Source: Flavobacterium anhuiense
GTDB taxonomy: Bacteria > Bacteroidota > Bacteroidia > Flavobacteriales > Flavobacteriaceae
DNA length: 64,000 nucleotides
Direction: 5' to 3'
Assembly: GCF_004151235.1 (NCBI RefSeq)
Contig: NZ_JUIV01000004.1
Coordinates: forward strand, 124,001 to 188,000
A program made the position numbers and the translations under genes. Of the stretch, positions 1 to 6,790 are shown one piece after another; within the stretch, counting starts at the first letter, position 1, and every line of letters starts with the position of its first letter. Under the pieces are notes generated by a model, which ran no database searches, was not told where the DNA came from, and saw only the letters and a list, made by a program, of their open reading frames with translations.

Positions 1-840
1 TCTGTTTATTGGAAAAATAATAATACTTACGAATTACCGCTTTCTTTTTATCATTCGATAAACAATTGGGCAACAAGTCCAGGGTTTCCAGCTGATAAGC
101 CTTATTTTGACAGAATGGTCGTTAAAGATTGCTACGCTTGTCACAGTTCAAATATCAGCTCGCGAACTGTTGATCAGAGTTCGGCGGAAAAAAACTTCAT
201 GTCAATGGATATCGAAGACGTAATCAACAAAAAAACTATTGTTTACGGAATTGACTGCGAACGCTGTCACGGACCTGCAAAAAAACATGCAGAATTTCAT
301 TTGAAAAATCCGAATGTAAAAGTTGCCAATAGCATTACAAGCTTCAAAACCCTTACAAGACAGCAAAAATTAGACGCCTGTGCGTTGTGTCATGCAGGAA
401 ATGACGGAATGAAATTAAAATCTCGTTTTGAGTTTAAACCTGGAGATAATTTATCGGAATTCTTTCGTGAAACGAGAAGTATTACAGATACCGCAAAATT
501 TGATGTTCACGGAAATCAATTTCGTTTAATGGCACAAAGCAAATGTTTTATAAATAGCGAAAAAATGGATTGTATTACTTGTCACAATCCGCATGAAAAT
601 ACTTCTAAGAACATGGCTTCTTATTCTAAAATTTGTATGAGCTGTCATCAGGGTTTAAAACACAATCAAACGACCCTAAAAACAATGCCTGAAAAATTAT
701 TAGACGATAATTGTGTAGAATGCCATATGCCGAAAAAAGCATCTGGAGCAATTAAATTTCAGCTTTCAAACAGCAAACAATTATCAAATTATATTTTGAG
801 AACGCATAAAATTGGTATTTATCCAATGAGTTCAAAATAA
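1..840 (+). CDS. Multiheme c-type cytochrome, 5' end missing
   Basis: The reading frame is open from base 1, so the gene starts outside the window; the first Met seen, at 115, is internal. Six CxxCH haem-binding motifs are visible (CYACH, CERCH, CALCH, CITCH, CMSCH, CVECH), the last followed by MPKK, a common ending of the final haem site in multihaem cytochromes. The protein would be exported and carry covalent haem for periplasmic electron transfer, in the broad cytochrome c554/NrfA-like fold class. The partner and substrate cannot be told without the N-terminus. Haem motifs are certain; the exact family is not. Confidence 0.85.
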   Translation, partial: SVYWKNNNTYELPLSFYHSINNWATSPGFPADKPYFDRMVVKDCYACHSSNISSRTVDQSSAEKNFMSMDIEDVINKKTIVYGIDCERCHGPAKKHAEFHLKNPNVKVANSITSFKTLTRQQKLDACALCHAGNDGMKLKSRFEFKPGDNLSEFFRETRSITDTAKFDVHGNQFRLMAQSKCFINSEKMDCITCHNPHENTSKNMASYSKICMSCHQGLKHNQTTLKTMPEKLLDDNCVECHMPKKASGAIKFQLSNSKQLSNYILRTHKIGIYPMSSK

Positions 841-894
841 GTCATTTTTTAGCCTTTTTTTAAGCTATTAAGCTAACTTTGACTTTTGACTTAA

Positions 895-1638
895 CTATTT
901 TTCGAATTTTTTAAGTTCAAAATTTTCCCCATCAAAAACTCCATATGTAAAGTAACCAATCCAGTCGCCTAGATTAACATAATTAGAATCTTCTCCAACA
1001 GGAATTATCATTGGTAAATGACGGTGTCCGAAAATGAAATAATCATAATGTTTGGTCTCTAGTTTTCGTTTAGCGTACAAAACCAACCACTCATTTTCTT
1101 CACCTAAAAATTTTACATCTTCGGCACCAGAAATCAATTTATTTTTGACTGATAAATATTGTGCTAAACTTACGCCAACATCTGGATGAAGCCAACGGAA
1201 AAGCCATTTTGAAAACGGATTTGTAAATACCTTTTTCATTCTTTTATAACCTTTATCTCCAGGACCTTTTCCGTCGCCGTGACCAATTAAAAAAGTTTTT
1301 CCGCTAAAAGTAAATTCTTTATTATCGTGATAAACCGGAATATTCAATTCGGTTTCAAAATAATCATTCATCCAGAGATCATGATTTCCAACAAAAAAAT
1401 AAATAGGAATTCCGCTGTCGCGAATTTCTGCCAACTTACCTAAAATTCGAACAAAACCTTTTGGCACAACCGTTTTATATTCGAACCAAAAATCAAATAA
1501 ATCTCCCAATAAAAAAATCGCTTCTGCATCTTCTTTTACCTCATCTAACCAAGCCACAAATTTTTTCTCACGCGGAAGACTTAATTCTGGAGTTGGCGCA
1601 CCAAAATGCTGATCTGAAGCAAAATATATTTTTTTCAT
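895..1638 (-). CDS. lpxH: UDP-2,3-diacylglucosamine diphosphatase (LpxH-like metallophosphatase)
   Basis: A 247-aa calcineurin-like phosphoesterase with the full metal-site set: DQH near residue 9, GDLFDFW near 46, GNHD near 85, GHGD near 119 and GHRH near 205. The family hydrolyses UDP-2,3-diacylglucosamine to lipid X in lipid A synthesis at the inner membrane face. Length and motif spacing fit LpxH. The next gene in the same direction, the QueD-like gene at 1732-2184, lies about 90 bp upstream; the gap holds short TTGACTTTTGA-type tandem repeats. A general UDP-sugar diphosphatase of the same family is the main alternative. Confidence 0.85.
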   Translation of the reverse strand: MKKIYFASDQHFGAPTPELSLPREKKFVAWLDEVKEDAEAIFLLGDLFDFWFEYKTVVPKGFVRILGKLAEIRDSGIPIYFFVGNHDLWMNDYFETELNIPVYHDNKEFTFSGKTFLIGHGDGKGPGDKGYKRMKKVFTNPFSKWLFRWLHPDVGVSLAQYLSVKNKLISGAEDVKFLGEENEWLVLYAKRKLETKHYDYFIFGHRHLPMIIPVGEDSNYVNLGDWIGYFTYGVFDGENFELKKFEK

Positions 1639-1655
1639 TTAGATTTTTAGATTGT

Positions 1656-1731
1656 TAGACTTCTTAGATTTTTAAACAACTAAGATAAAATCTTTTGACT
1701 TTTGATTTTTGACTTTTGATTTTTGACTTTT
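1656..1731. repeat. Short AT-rich tandem repeats
   Basis: The gap between the two minus-strand genes is low-complexity: variants of TTAGATTTTTAGA followed by three near-identical units of TGACTTTTGATTTT. Similar runs occur in other gaps of this window (31470-31566, 46435-46505). No gene or clear promoter is seen inside. Confidence 0.6.
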
Positions 1732-2184
1732 TTACAAATTATCTGATGCGTACCATTCTGCGAAAGACGATTCTGTTTCTTGAAGTTTTAGTGAGAAAAG
1801 AGAAATTCCTTCTGGAAGTCTCGCAACGATTCTTTCAGCAAAATCAACCACCATATTTTCACTAGTTGGCTGATAATCTACTAAAATAACGTGATGTCCG
1901 CGATTTTTTAATTCAGCAGCCAATTCAACATGTGGAGTTGTCTGATTAAAAACAGTTGCATGATCAAATTGATCGACGATTTCTTCTTTTACAATTTTCT
2001 TTAGGTCAGAAAAGTCAATCACCATTCCGAACTTTACATTCGATCGGTCTGTAATTGGCGAGCCAATAACCGTTACCGATAATTTATAACTGTGTCCGTG
2101 AACGTTCTTGCATTTTCCATCGTAACCGTACAAAGCGTGACCGGTTTCGAAACTAAATTGTTTTGTAATTCTGATATTACTCAT
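1732..2184 (-). CDS. queD: 6-carboxytetrahydropterin synthase / PTPS family (QueD-like)
   Basis: A 150-aa PTPS-fold enzyme. The N-terminus has FSFETGHAL and KNVHGHSY, giving the zinc-binding histidines, with a further LxDFxDLK segment near residue 57 and an FDHATVF motif near 74. The family converts 7,8-dihydroneopterin triphosphate to 6-carboxytetrahydropterin in queuosine synthesis; some members make 6-pyruvoyl-tetrahydropterin. A TAAATTTG -7 box lies on the minus strand at 2206-2213, just ahead of the start. Family is firm; the choice of QueD over PTPS is by bacterial context only. Confidence 0.85.
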   Translation of the reverse strand: MSNIRITKQFSFETGHALYGYDGKCKNVHGHSYKLSVTVIGSPITDRSNVKFGMVIDFSDLKKIVKEEIVDQFDHATVFNQTTPHVELAAELKNRGHHVILVDYQPTSENMVVDFAERIVARLPEGISLFSLKLQETESSFAEWYASDNL

Positions 2185-2205
2185 CGATTTTTAATTTTAA
2201 GCTTG

Positions 2206-2213
2206 CAAATTTA
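2206..2213 (-). promoter_or_regulatory. -7 promoter box (TAAATTTG) of the QueD-like gene
   Basis: Read on the minus strand the bases match the Bacteroidota consensus TAnnTTTG. The ATG lies 22 bases downstream. No good -33 TTG is seen at the usual distance, so this is a partial match. Confidence 0.45.
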
Positions 2214-2217
2214 CAAA

Positions 2218-2394
2218 TTAATTGCCGTTTTTAGCTCTTTTTTTAGCACGAGTATACATCCACAAAGCAATTCCGCCCAAAACTAGAAATGGAATAAAAG
2301 ATCCGATAACTACACCAATTTGATAACCGCTGTCTGGAGCATCTTTTATTTTCTCTGCAATGTCAACTTTTTGTATCAACGAAATGATAGTCAT
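2218..2394 (-). CDS. Small single-pass membrane protein, unknown function
   Basis: A 58-aa protein from the ATG at 2394; a TTG two codons upstream also opens the frame but the ATG is the better start. One hydrophobic helix (about residues 25-46, IGVVIGSFIPFLVLGGIALW) is followed by a basic tail, RAKKRAKNGN, suggesting an N-out, C-in anchor. It lies 33 bp upstream of the QueD-like gene in the same direction. Small proteins of this look are common in flavobacteria, but I recognise no named family. Confidence 0.55.
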   Translation of the reverse strand: MTIISLIQKVDIAEKIKDAPDSGYQIGVVIGSFIPFLVLGGIALWMYTRAKKRAKNGN

Positions 2395-2485
2395 ATTCAA
2401 TAATTAAGATAGTGAAAAAAAATCGTTTTAAAATATTTCCAAAACTATGTTTCTGTTTATTTAAAATTAATGACTTATATCATAT

Positions 2486-3250
2486 CTATTTTTTAAACTG
2501 AAGCAATGCATTTCTTGTAAAATCGGATAAAACCAATCTTCCTGTAATTGCTGCGCGTTCAAAAAGAAGCGATTCCCAAGTTTCTGTTCCTTCCCAGATA
2601 ATCTTTTTCATTTCGAGCAAAGCTTCAGGATTGTACGAACTTAATTTTTGAGCAAAACTTTCAACCTCAGCATCCAAATTTCGAGATTCGCACACAACAG
2701 AAAAAAGTCCTTTTTGAAGCGCCCACTCTGCCGATTTCCATTCGTGTCCCGACAAAGTCATTTCGGTCATTGCCGCTTTACCAATTTTACGAGAAACTGC
2801 TGGTTCTATCACAAAAGGCCCAATTCCTATTGCCAATTCAGATAATTTAATATCGCTTTGCGGAGTTGCAAAAACATAATCGCAAGCCGAAATAATTCCG
2901 ACACCGCCGCCAACAGCTTTTCCTTGTACACGTCCGACTATAATTTTATTGCAATTTCGCATGGCATTCAGCAAATGTGCAAAACCCGAAAAGAATTCTA
3001 CGCCTTGTTCTTCGTTTTCAACTTTCAAAAGTTCATCAAAAGAAGCGCCAGAACAAAAAGCTTTGTTTCCTTCACTTTTTAAAATAATAACCGAAACATC
3101 TTCGTTTCGACTCAAACTATTTATCTCGGCAGACAAAGCATCTAATAAAGTTCGCGGAAAAGAATTACTGGCTGGATGACCAAATTGCACCGTTGCAATC
3201 GTATTTTGAAAAGAAGTTTCTAAACTTCCGTTTGTATTTTCTAGGCTCAT
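2486..3250 (-). CDS. Enoyl-CoA hydratase/isomerase family protein
   Basis: A 254-aa crotonase-fold protein. The oxyanion-hole segments are visible as NKAFCSGASFDEL (near residue 65) and GKAVGGGVGI (near 110), followed by the IKLSELAIGIGP stretch. The family hydrates or isomerises enoyl-CoA thioesters in fatty acid or aromatic acid breakdown. The usual catalytic Glu positions are not clearly conserved: FVIEPAVS gives one candidate. The specific substrate cannot be named. No pathway genes adjoin it; the neighbour upstream is tRNA-Ala. Confidence 0.8.
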   Translation of the reverse strand: MSLENTNGSLETSFQNTIATVQFGHPASNSFPRTLLDALSAEINSLSRNEDVSVIILKSEGNKAFCSGASFDELLKVENEEQGVEFFSGFAHLLNAMRNCNKIIVGRVQGKAVGGGVGIISACDYVFATPQSDIKLSELAIGIGPFVIEPAVSRKIGKAAMTEMTLSGHEWKSAEWALQKGLFSVVCESRNLDAEVESFAQKLSSYNPEALLEMKKIIWEGTETWESLLFERAAITGRLVLSDFTRNALLQFKK

Positions 3251-3354
3251 AAAAATTACATTTAAAGGTAAAGTTACGCTTTTGAAAATAATTCATCCGA
3301 AACTTCTGGAAATTTGTTTTTTGAGAATTAATTGACTTTATTTGTTAAGACTTT

Positions 3355-3428
3355 GGGGGATTAGCTCATTTGGCTAGAGTACTTGCCTGGCAGGCAAGGG
3401 GTGACCGGTTCGAATCCGGTATTCTCCA
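3355..3428 (+). tRNA. tRNA-Ala (anticodon GGC)
   Basis: A 74-nt cloverleaf can be drawn: acceptor GGGGGAT with ATTCTCC (two G-U pairs), D stem GCTC/GAGT, anticodon stem CTTGC/GCAAG around loop CTGGCAG, T stem ACCGG/CCGGT around TTCGAAT, and discriminator A. The anticodon GGC reads GCC/GCT alanine codons. CCA is not encoded. The 3' 17 bases form part of an integration site, so this intact tRNA now abuts a mobile element. Confidence 0.93.
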
Positions 3429-3431
3429 CAA
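3412..3431 (+). other. attL: 20-bp core repeat in the tRNA-Ala 3' end
   Basis: The 20 bases covering the T-arm end, the acceptor 3' strand, the discriminator and three further bases recur exactly at 14353-14372. The bases just outside differ on both sides, so the repeat is exactly this long. A tyrosine recombinase gene lies inside the far copy, which is the standard layout for integration into a tRNA 3' end. Confidence 0.9.
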
Positions 3432-3434
3432 TAC

Positions 3435-3473
3435 AAAAAAAGCTTATAAATCTTACATTTATAGGCTTTTTTT
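3435..3473 (+). terminator. Terminator after tRNA-Ala, supplied by the element
   Basis: A hairpin with arms of the type AAAAAAAGCTTATAAAT and ATTTATAGGCTTTTTTT, ending in a T run, starts six bases after the tRNA. It lies inside the element's left end, so the element brings its own terminator for the occupied tRNA. Confidence 0.75.
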
Positions 3474-3512
3474 ATGTTAAATTACGAATTTTAAGAGAGT
3501 TTTTGAAGTGCT

Positions 3513-3530
3513 TTAGGACTCTTTTAGGAC
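3513..3530 (+). repeat. Candidate left arm site: paired TTAGGAC repeat
   Basis: TTAGGAC occurs twice with 4 bases between, an 11-bp period. The same 18-bp arrangement occurs at 14275-14292 with one base changed in the spacer. Both lie inside the element, 82 and 60 bp from their att cores. This is the layout of arm-binding sites for tyrosine integrases; the role is inferred. Confidence 0.6.
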
Positions 3531-3549
3531 GACGAAACCTCTATTCAAC

Positions 3550-4002
3550 CTATAATTTACCTTGCTTTTTCAATAACTCAAGTTTTCTTTCGAGCGTTTT
3601 TTGTTCAGCACCAAATTTTATAATTTCTTCTCTAGTAAGCTTTTTATCTTTTTTTTCAGGATTTAAAACCTCATCAAGGACTTCTTTTGCAACGTCTTTC
3701 ACGTTTAATCTTTCGCTATCTCTTACATAAGAAATCATTTTATACGTTTTGGTGTTTACGGACACTTCTGTAAGTCCTGTAATTTTCATGTAATGCTCAG
3801 AAATTTTTTCCAAAGTACTCAAAGCCAGTTGAACATCAGTTGTATCAATTTGTGCGCCGACATGTTTTCCTGTAGTGATATTATTCTCTACTTTGTATCT
3901 AAGTTCGTTTAGTTTCTTAATTATTTCCAGAACATTACTATTGCTAAATTCAACTTCATATAAAACTTTACTAGTATGCTTAAAGCTTGTCGTGAAAATC
4001 AT
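3550..4002 (-). CDS. Element protein of unknown function
   Basis: A 150-aa protein from the ATG at 4002; the frame extends to another ATG at 4035, but the 4002 start follows the stop of the upstream small gene as TGATATG, which suggests translational coupling. The N-terminal half has mixed strand/helix character (MIFTTSFKHTSKVLYEVEF), and the C-terminal 45 residues are highly charged and helical (EKKDKKLTREEII...ERKLELLKKQ), likely coiled coil. It is the first gene inside the left end of the element, reading towards the tRNA. I do not recognise the family; an accessory for excision or replication is possible but unproven. Confidence 0.55.
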   Translation of the reverse strand: MIFTTSFKHTSKVLYEVEFSNSNVLEIIKKLNELRYKVENNITTGKHVGAQIDTTDVQLALSTLEKISEHYMKITGLTEVSVNTKTYKMISYVRDSERLNVKDVAKEVLDEVLNPEKKDKKLTREEIIKFGAEQKTLERKLELLKKQGKL

Positions 4003-4003
4003 A

Positions 4004-4231
4004 TCAAATTGATGGGTTAAATTTAAAGGCGTCATAATGCTTTCTTATTAAGGAGTGCTTAGTTCTTTTGTCAAATTTACAAATTAAAGGTGCAATTGTT
4101 TTCATGAAATCCAACTTCTTCCCAAACATTAATTCACCGTTTTGTTCCCTATTCCACTTGACTAATTTTTTATAATGAGTATACTTGATAATATAAGTGC
4201 AAATAATTTGATTTTTTTCAATTAGGTGCAT
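4004..4231 (-). CDS. Small basic element protein, unknown
   Basis: A 75-aa basic ORF from the ATG at 4231, or about 41 aa from the ATG at 4129. The C-terminal part, LICKFDKRTKHSLIRKHYDAF, is rich in Lys, Arg and His, as in small DNA-binding or excision-type proteins, though no named domain is seen. Its TGA stop is one base before the ATG of the next gene. The palindrome GGACAAG-N6-CTTGTCC lies just upstream, between it and the divergent Rep gene. It may be a regulator or excisionase-like protein; it could also be non-coding. Confidence 0.4.
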   Translation of the reverse strand: MHLIEKNQIICTYIIKYTHYKKLVKWNREQNGELMFGKKLDFMKTIAPLICKFDKRTKHSLIRKHYDAFKFNPSI

Positions 4232-4252
4232 ATTTATTATAAATGACAAATT

Positions 4253-4272
4253 GGACAAGACCTCTCTTGTCC
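4253..4272. promoter_or_regulatory. Palindrome GGACAAG-N6-CTTGTCC between divergent genes
   Basis: A perfect 7-bp inverted repeat with a 6-base spacer sits between the small minus-strand ORF and the HUH Rep gene. Its right half runs into GTCCTAA, the reverse complement of the TTAGGAC arm repeat. It may be an operator for the Rep HTH domain or a hairpin with a nick site; both are inference. Confidence 0.55.
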
Positions 4273-4299
4273 TAATTATATCTAATAAACAAAATACTA

Positions 4300-4869
4300 A
4301 TGATAGAAGAAAGTAAAAATATTATTGATAAGATAAATAGTAGTAGAGCTAAAATATATTATCAACTTAATCAATTAGAAGAAATAACTGGAATGTCTCC
4401 AAGAACTCTAAAGTATAGAATGAAATTGGTAAAAGAAAAATACTCAAACATTCCAAGTCTTCTAAAACGTAATGGCAAAGCATGGCAAATTCATTATACT
4501 TTAATCGATGAGTTCTTACCAAAATACAATAAGAAACAATCAAATCTTACCAACCATAAATGGGAAACCATGGTGACTTGGAATACTAAAGACAATTACG
4601 ATATTAATTATCATGTCCAATTGATTAAAGAAGTTAAGCAAGAGTTACCATCCGTAAACATAGGCTATGTTATTGAAACCGATGGACGCGGTGTAAGTCA
4701 TCTTCACGCTATAACCGACGGCTTTAAAGATAATATTGAAATTGCAGTCTCAGGAATTCTTAAAAAATATATTGCTTGTGGACAATATCGTTGCCAAATC
4801 GAAAAAATAAATAATTACGGTAGCGCCACCAGTTACCTTAGAAAAAGTGGTAAAATAACAATCATTTAA
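4300..4869 (+). CDS. HUH-type replication initiator-like protein with N-terminal HTH
   Basis: A 189-aa protein. Residues 25-50 (EEITGMSPRTLKYRMKLV) look like a helix-turn-helix. The C-terminal half carries the two marks of an HUH endonuclease: SHLHAITDG with His134-Leu-His136, and YLRK at 179-182, a YxxK motif with a single candidate nucleophilic Tyr. In this superfamily the Tyr nicks one DNA strand and stays 5'-linked, starting rolling-circle replication or strand transfer. It is short for a plasmid Rep and has no helicase domain. Position next to a palindrome and near the att end suggests replication of the excised circle. A solitary transposase or mobilisation relaxase is less likely. Confidence 0.7.
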   Translation: MIEESKNIIDKINSSRAKIYYQLNQLEEITGMSPRTLKYRMKLVKEKYSNIPSLLKRNGKAWQIHYTLIDEFLPKYNKKQSNLTNHKWETMVTWNTKDNYDINYHVQLIKEVKQELPSVNIGYVIETDGRGVSHLHAITDGFKDNIEIAVSGILKKYIACGQYRCQIEKINNYGSATSYLRKSGKITII

Positions 4870-4884
4870 AAAATAGAAAAAAAA

Positions 4885-5190
4885 ATGAACGAACAAGAAT
4901 TTAACAATGACGACTTCAAAAGAAAACTTGGAATAAATCCAAGTGCACTACAACCATACAATTTTAAGCGATATAGAGAAATAAACCAAAACCTAACTGA
5001 AGACGTTTACAGATTTCTTAGAAGTAATAGGTCGGAATGGAAAATATTATGCGGTCTTAATGTTTTTGACGATTGGGGAAATAAAATTTTAAATGAAGTA
5101 CCGCATCTTAAACACGATAATTTACACAAGGAAAGCTACTTTTTAAAATTTAGATATTTTCCTGAAAGATATTTGAATTTAGAATGGTAA
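4885..5190 (+). CDS. Small element protein downstream of Rep, unknown
   Basis: A 101-aa soluble, charged protein starting 15 bp after the Rep stop, so probably co-transcribed. Segments such as NPSALQPYNFKRYREINQ and FLRSNRSEWKILCGLNVFDDWG show no motif I know. The 3' end overlaps the next ATG by seven bases, which suggests coupling. A Rep accessory role is a guess from position only. Confidence 0.55.
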   Translation: MNEQEFNNDDFKRKLGINPSALQPYNFKRYREINQNLTEDVYRFLRSNRSEWKILCGLNVFDDWGNKILNEVPHLKHDNLHKESYFLKFRYFPERYLNLEW

Positions 5191-5342
5191 ATGGCGTTGA
5201 CGACAGAATAAGAATTAAACAATTGGAAATTTCTGTAGAAAGTGACCCGAATCGAAAACAAGATTTACACACTCAATTGCAGAAGCTACAATTGGAAAAA
5301 GAAATTGAACAAATACGCAAGCGAATAGAACAATTAGGATAG
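5184..5342 (+). CDS. 52-aa coiled-coil protein, unknown
   Basis: An ATG overlaps the 3' end of the preceding gene (ATGGTAA) and opens a 52-codon frame to TAG at 5340-5342. After MVNGVDDR the sequence is a continuous heptad-like helix, with Leu/Ile at regular spacing in LQKLQLEKEIEQIRKRIEQ. The overlap and helix regularity support a real small gene, likely an oligomerising partner of the previous protein. No family is recognised. Confidence 0.5.
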   Translation: MVNGVDDRIRIKQLEISVESDPNRKQDLHTQLQKLQLEKEIEQIRKRIEQLG

Positions 5343-5588
5343 CCTTCTCTCCTCCATGTTACTTACTCGAATAATGTAAGCCTCGTTACCCACGCGTATT
5401 ATTAGGAAATATGCCTATCAATAACCACTAAACGGATAGATGCCTGTAGCATTTTTATATTTTTTTTGGCTATAAATGTTCCTAAAAGCACCTACGTTAG
5501 CACGTATTCAGTAAAGAACTCATTTGTAAAACCAATGTCTTATTAGCTTTAAAAAGGCATTTCATTAAAGATACATCTATAATGTTTC

Positions 5589-5636
5589 ATTTTAAACAAA
5601 TGGGTCGTGCTCTGCACGATCCATTCTGTTTAAAAT
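5589..5636. repeat. Long hairpin 1 (TCT loop)
   Basis: Arms of 22 and 23 bases starting ATTTTAAACA pair with one bulge and one G-T, closing on a CGTGC/GCACG stem with loop TCT. There is no T run, so a simple terminator is unlikely. It belongs to a set of similar hairpins in this element at 8114, 10287 and 11269. Confidence 0.75.
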
Positions 5637-5637
5637 A

Positions 5638-5674
5638 TTATTGCACGCTCCTACGTAGGTAGGGGCATGTAATA
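5638..5674. repeat. Second hairpin, adjacent to hairpin 1
   Basis: The arms around CTCCTAC and GTAGGGG extend outwards as TATTGCACG and CATGTAATA, giving about 16 pairs with two G-T and one A-C mismatch and a 4-base loop. It starts one base after hairpin 1, so the two form a tandem double hairpin. Confidence 0.6.
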
Positions 5675-5848
5675 ACATCTAATAAAATAAAATCTAGTAA
5701 ATTATTCATAAGAATTCTTTCATATATTTGATTAATCTAACAACTCAGAAAATTTCTCCGCTACTGCTTGTGAAAAAATTCAAGAAGTTGATATACAGTT
5801 AAAATGAGATAACAAAAAGTTAAAGAGATATATTTACTATATTAAGAT

Positions 5849-6751
5849 ATGCAACCTACGTTTCCGAGAAAAAATTGGGCACTAAATACACTAATTGAAT
5901 TTAGAGAAGCTTCTACCATATTTGAATTCACAGATTATTTTCAAAAGAACGAAAACGAAGAGAATAATTGGAATAAGGAAAATTTAGAATTTCAAATAAA
6001 TCATTTGATTAATCTATTTGATGGTTTAAAAGAAGAAACCAATCAAATAATGCATACCAGCAATACCTTAACAGTTACAACATTTTTTGAAGAAGTTATT
6101 AACGACATTGATAGTTGGAATTTAAACAAAGTTGAAAAAGAATATTTTACTGAAATATCCAGAGAATGGAATAATTCAAAATACAGAGAATTCCTAGAAG
6201 AAGTCGAAAAAAAAGAAAATGAATATTTTAATGCGCCTGAAAGAATAAAATACAGACATTTGGAAGAATACAAAACCTTTCAATTTAGTTGGCTTGACAG
6301 AAAATCAAGAGAGGTTACAATTGTAAATAAAAACTTTTATTGCGTTGAAGAAATACCTAAATTAATTGACTTAAAACACTTAGATAAGTATCTTAAAATT
6401 CTCTTGGAGATAACAGCTAAATTTCAAAAGTCAATCTCTCAAGAACTAAATTTATATCAAGAAGGAAAGTTAATCCCAAAATCACAATTAGAGAAAACAC
6501 ATTTTGAAAAAATTTCAGATAAATTTAAAAACAACAAATTAGTCACAGGAGTTCTCATTGGCTTTATAATTTATGGAGGAATATCTTCAATTATAAAACT
6601 TACTAAAGAAAATCAAGACAATTTATATGGTAAAGATGGTCTACTAAACAAAGCCAAATCCATAGACACTATAAAACAAAAAGACAATAAAAAAATCAAC
6701 TATGATTCAATAAAAAAATCGGTTAAGTCAAATATCAAAAAGATTAAATAA
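5849..6751 (+). CDS. Unknown element protein with a C-terminal transmembrane helix
   Basis: A 300-aa acidic, largely helical protein of unknown family. Residues about 1-225 are soluble and Glu/Lys rich. One hydrophobic segment follows (LVTGVLIGFIIYGGISSIIK, about 231-250), then a Lys-rich tail ending NIKKIK. A tail-anchored topology with a large cytoplasmic domain is likely. It starts the module that continues 40 bp later with the DUF5343 and HEPN genes. Membrane-tethered partners are common in abortive infection systems, so it may be a third component, but nothing in the sequence proves this. Confidence 0.6.
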   Translation: MQPTFPRKNWALNTLIEFREASTIFEFTDYFQKNENEENNWNKENLEFQINHLINLFDGLKEETNQIMHTSNTLTVTTFFEEVINDIDSWNLNKVEKEYFTEISREWNNSKYREFLEEVEKKENEYFNAPERIKYRHLEEYKTFQFSWLDRKSREVTIVNKNFYCVEEIPKLIDLKHLDKYLKILLEITAKFQKSISQELNLYQEGKLIPKSQLEKTHFEKISDKFKNNKLVTGVLIGFIIYGGISSIIKLTKENQDNLYGKDGLLNKAKSIDTIKQKDNKKINYDSIKKSVKSNIKKIK

Positions 6752-6790
6752 CCTATCTCTCACAGTAATTATAAATGAATAACTATTAAT

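Larger units (their letters stand above)
5343..5848. other. 506-bp structured non-coding region of the element
   Basis: No convincing ORF is present. The first half has several short inverted repeats (CTTAC-N9-GTAAG near 5360, TACGT-TAGC-ACGTA at 5493-5506). The second half holds two long hairpins back to back (5589-5636, 5638-5674). Lying after the Rep operon and before the cargo, it is a candidate replication origin or a structured RNA. Which of these cannot be told from sequence alone. Confidence 0.55.

Noticed and set aside
3383..3730. 115-aa plus-strand ORF running from the tRNA into the element
   Set aside because: It starts inside tRNA-Ala, crosses the terminator at 3435-3473 and lies antisense to the 150-aa gene; composition is that of a shadow frame.
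5343..5848. Retron or similar RNA system
   Set aside because: The region is structured but no reverse transcriptase gene is in the element.
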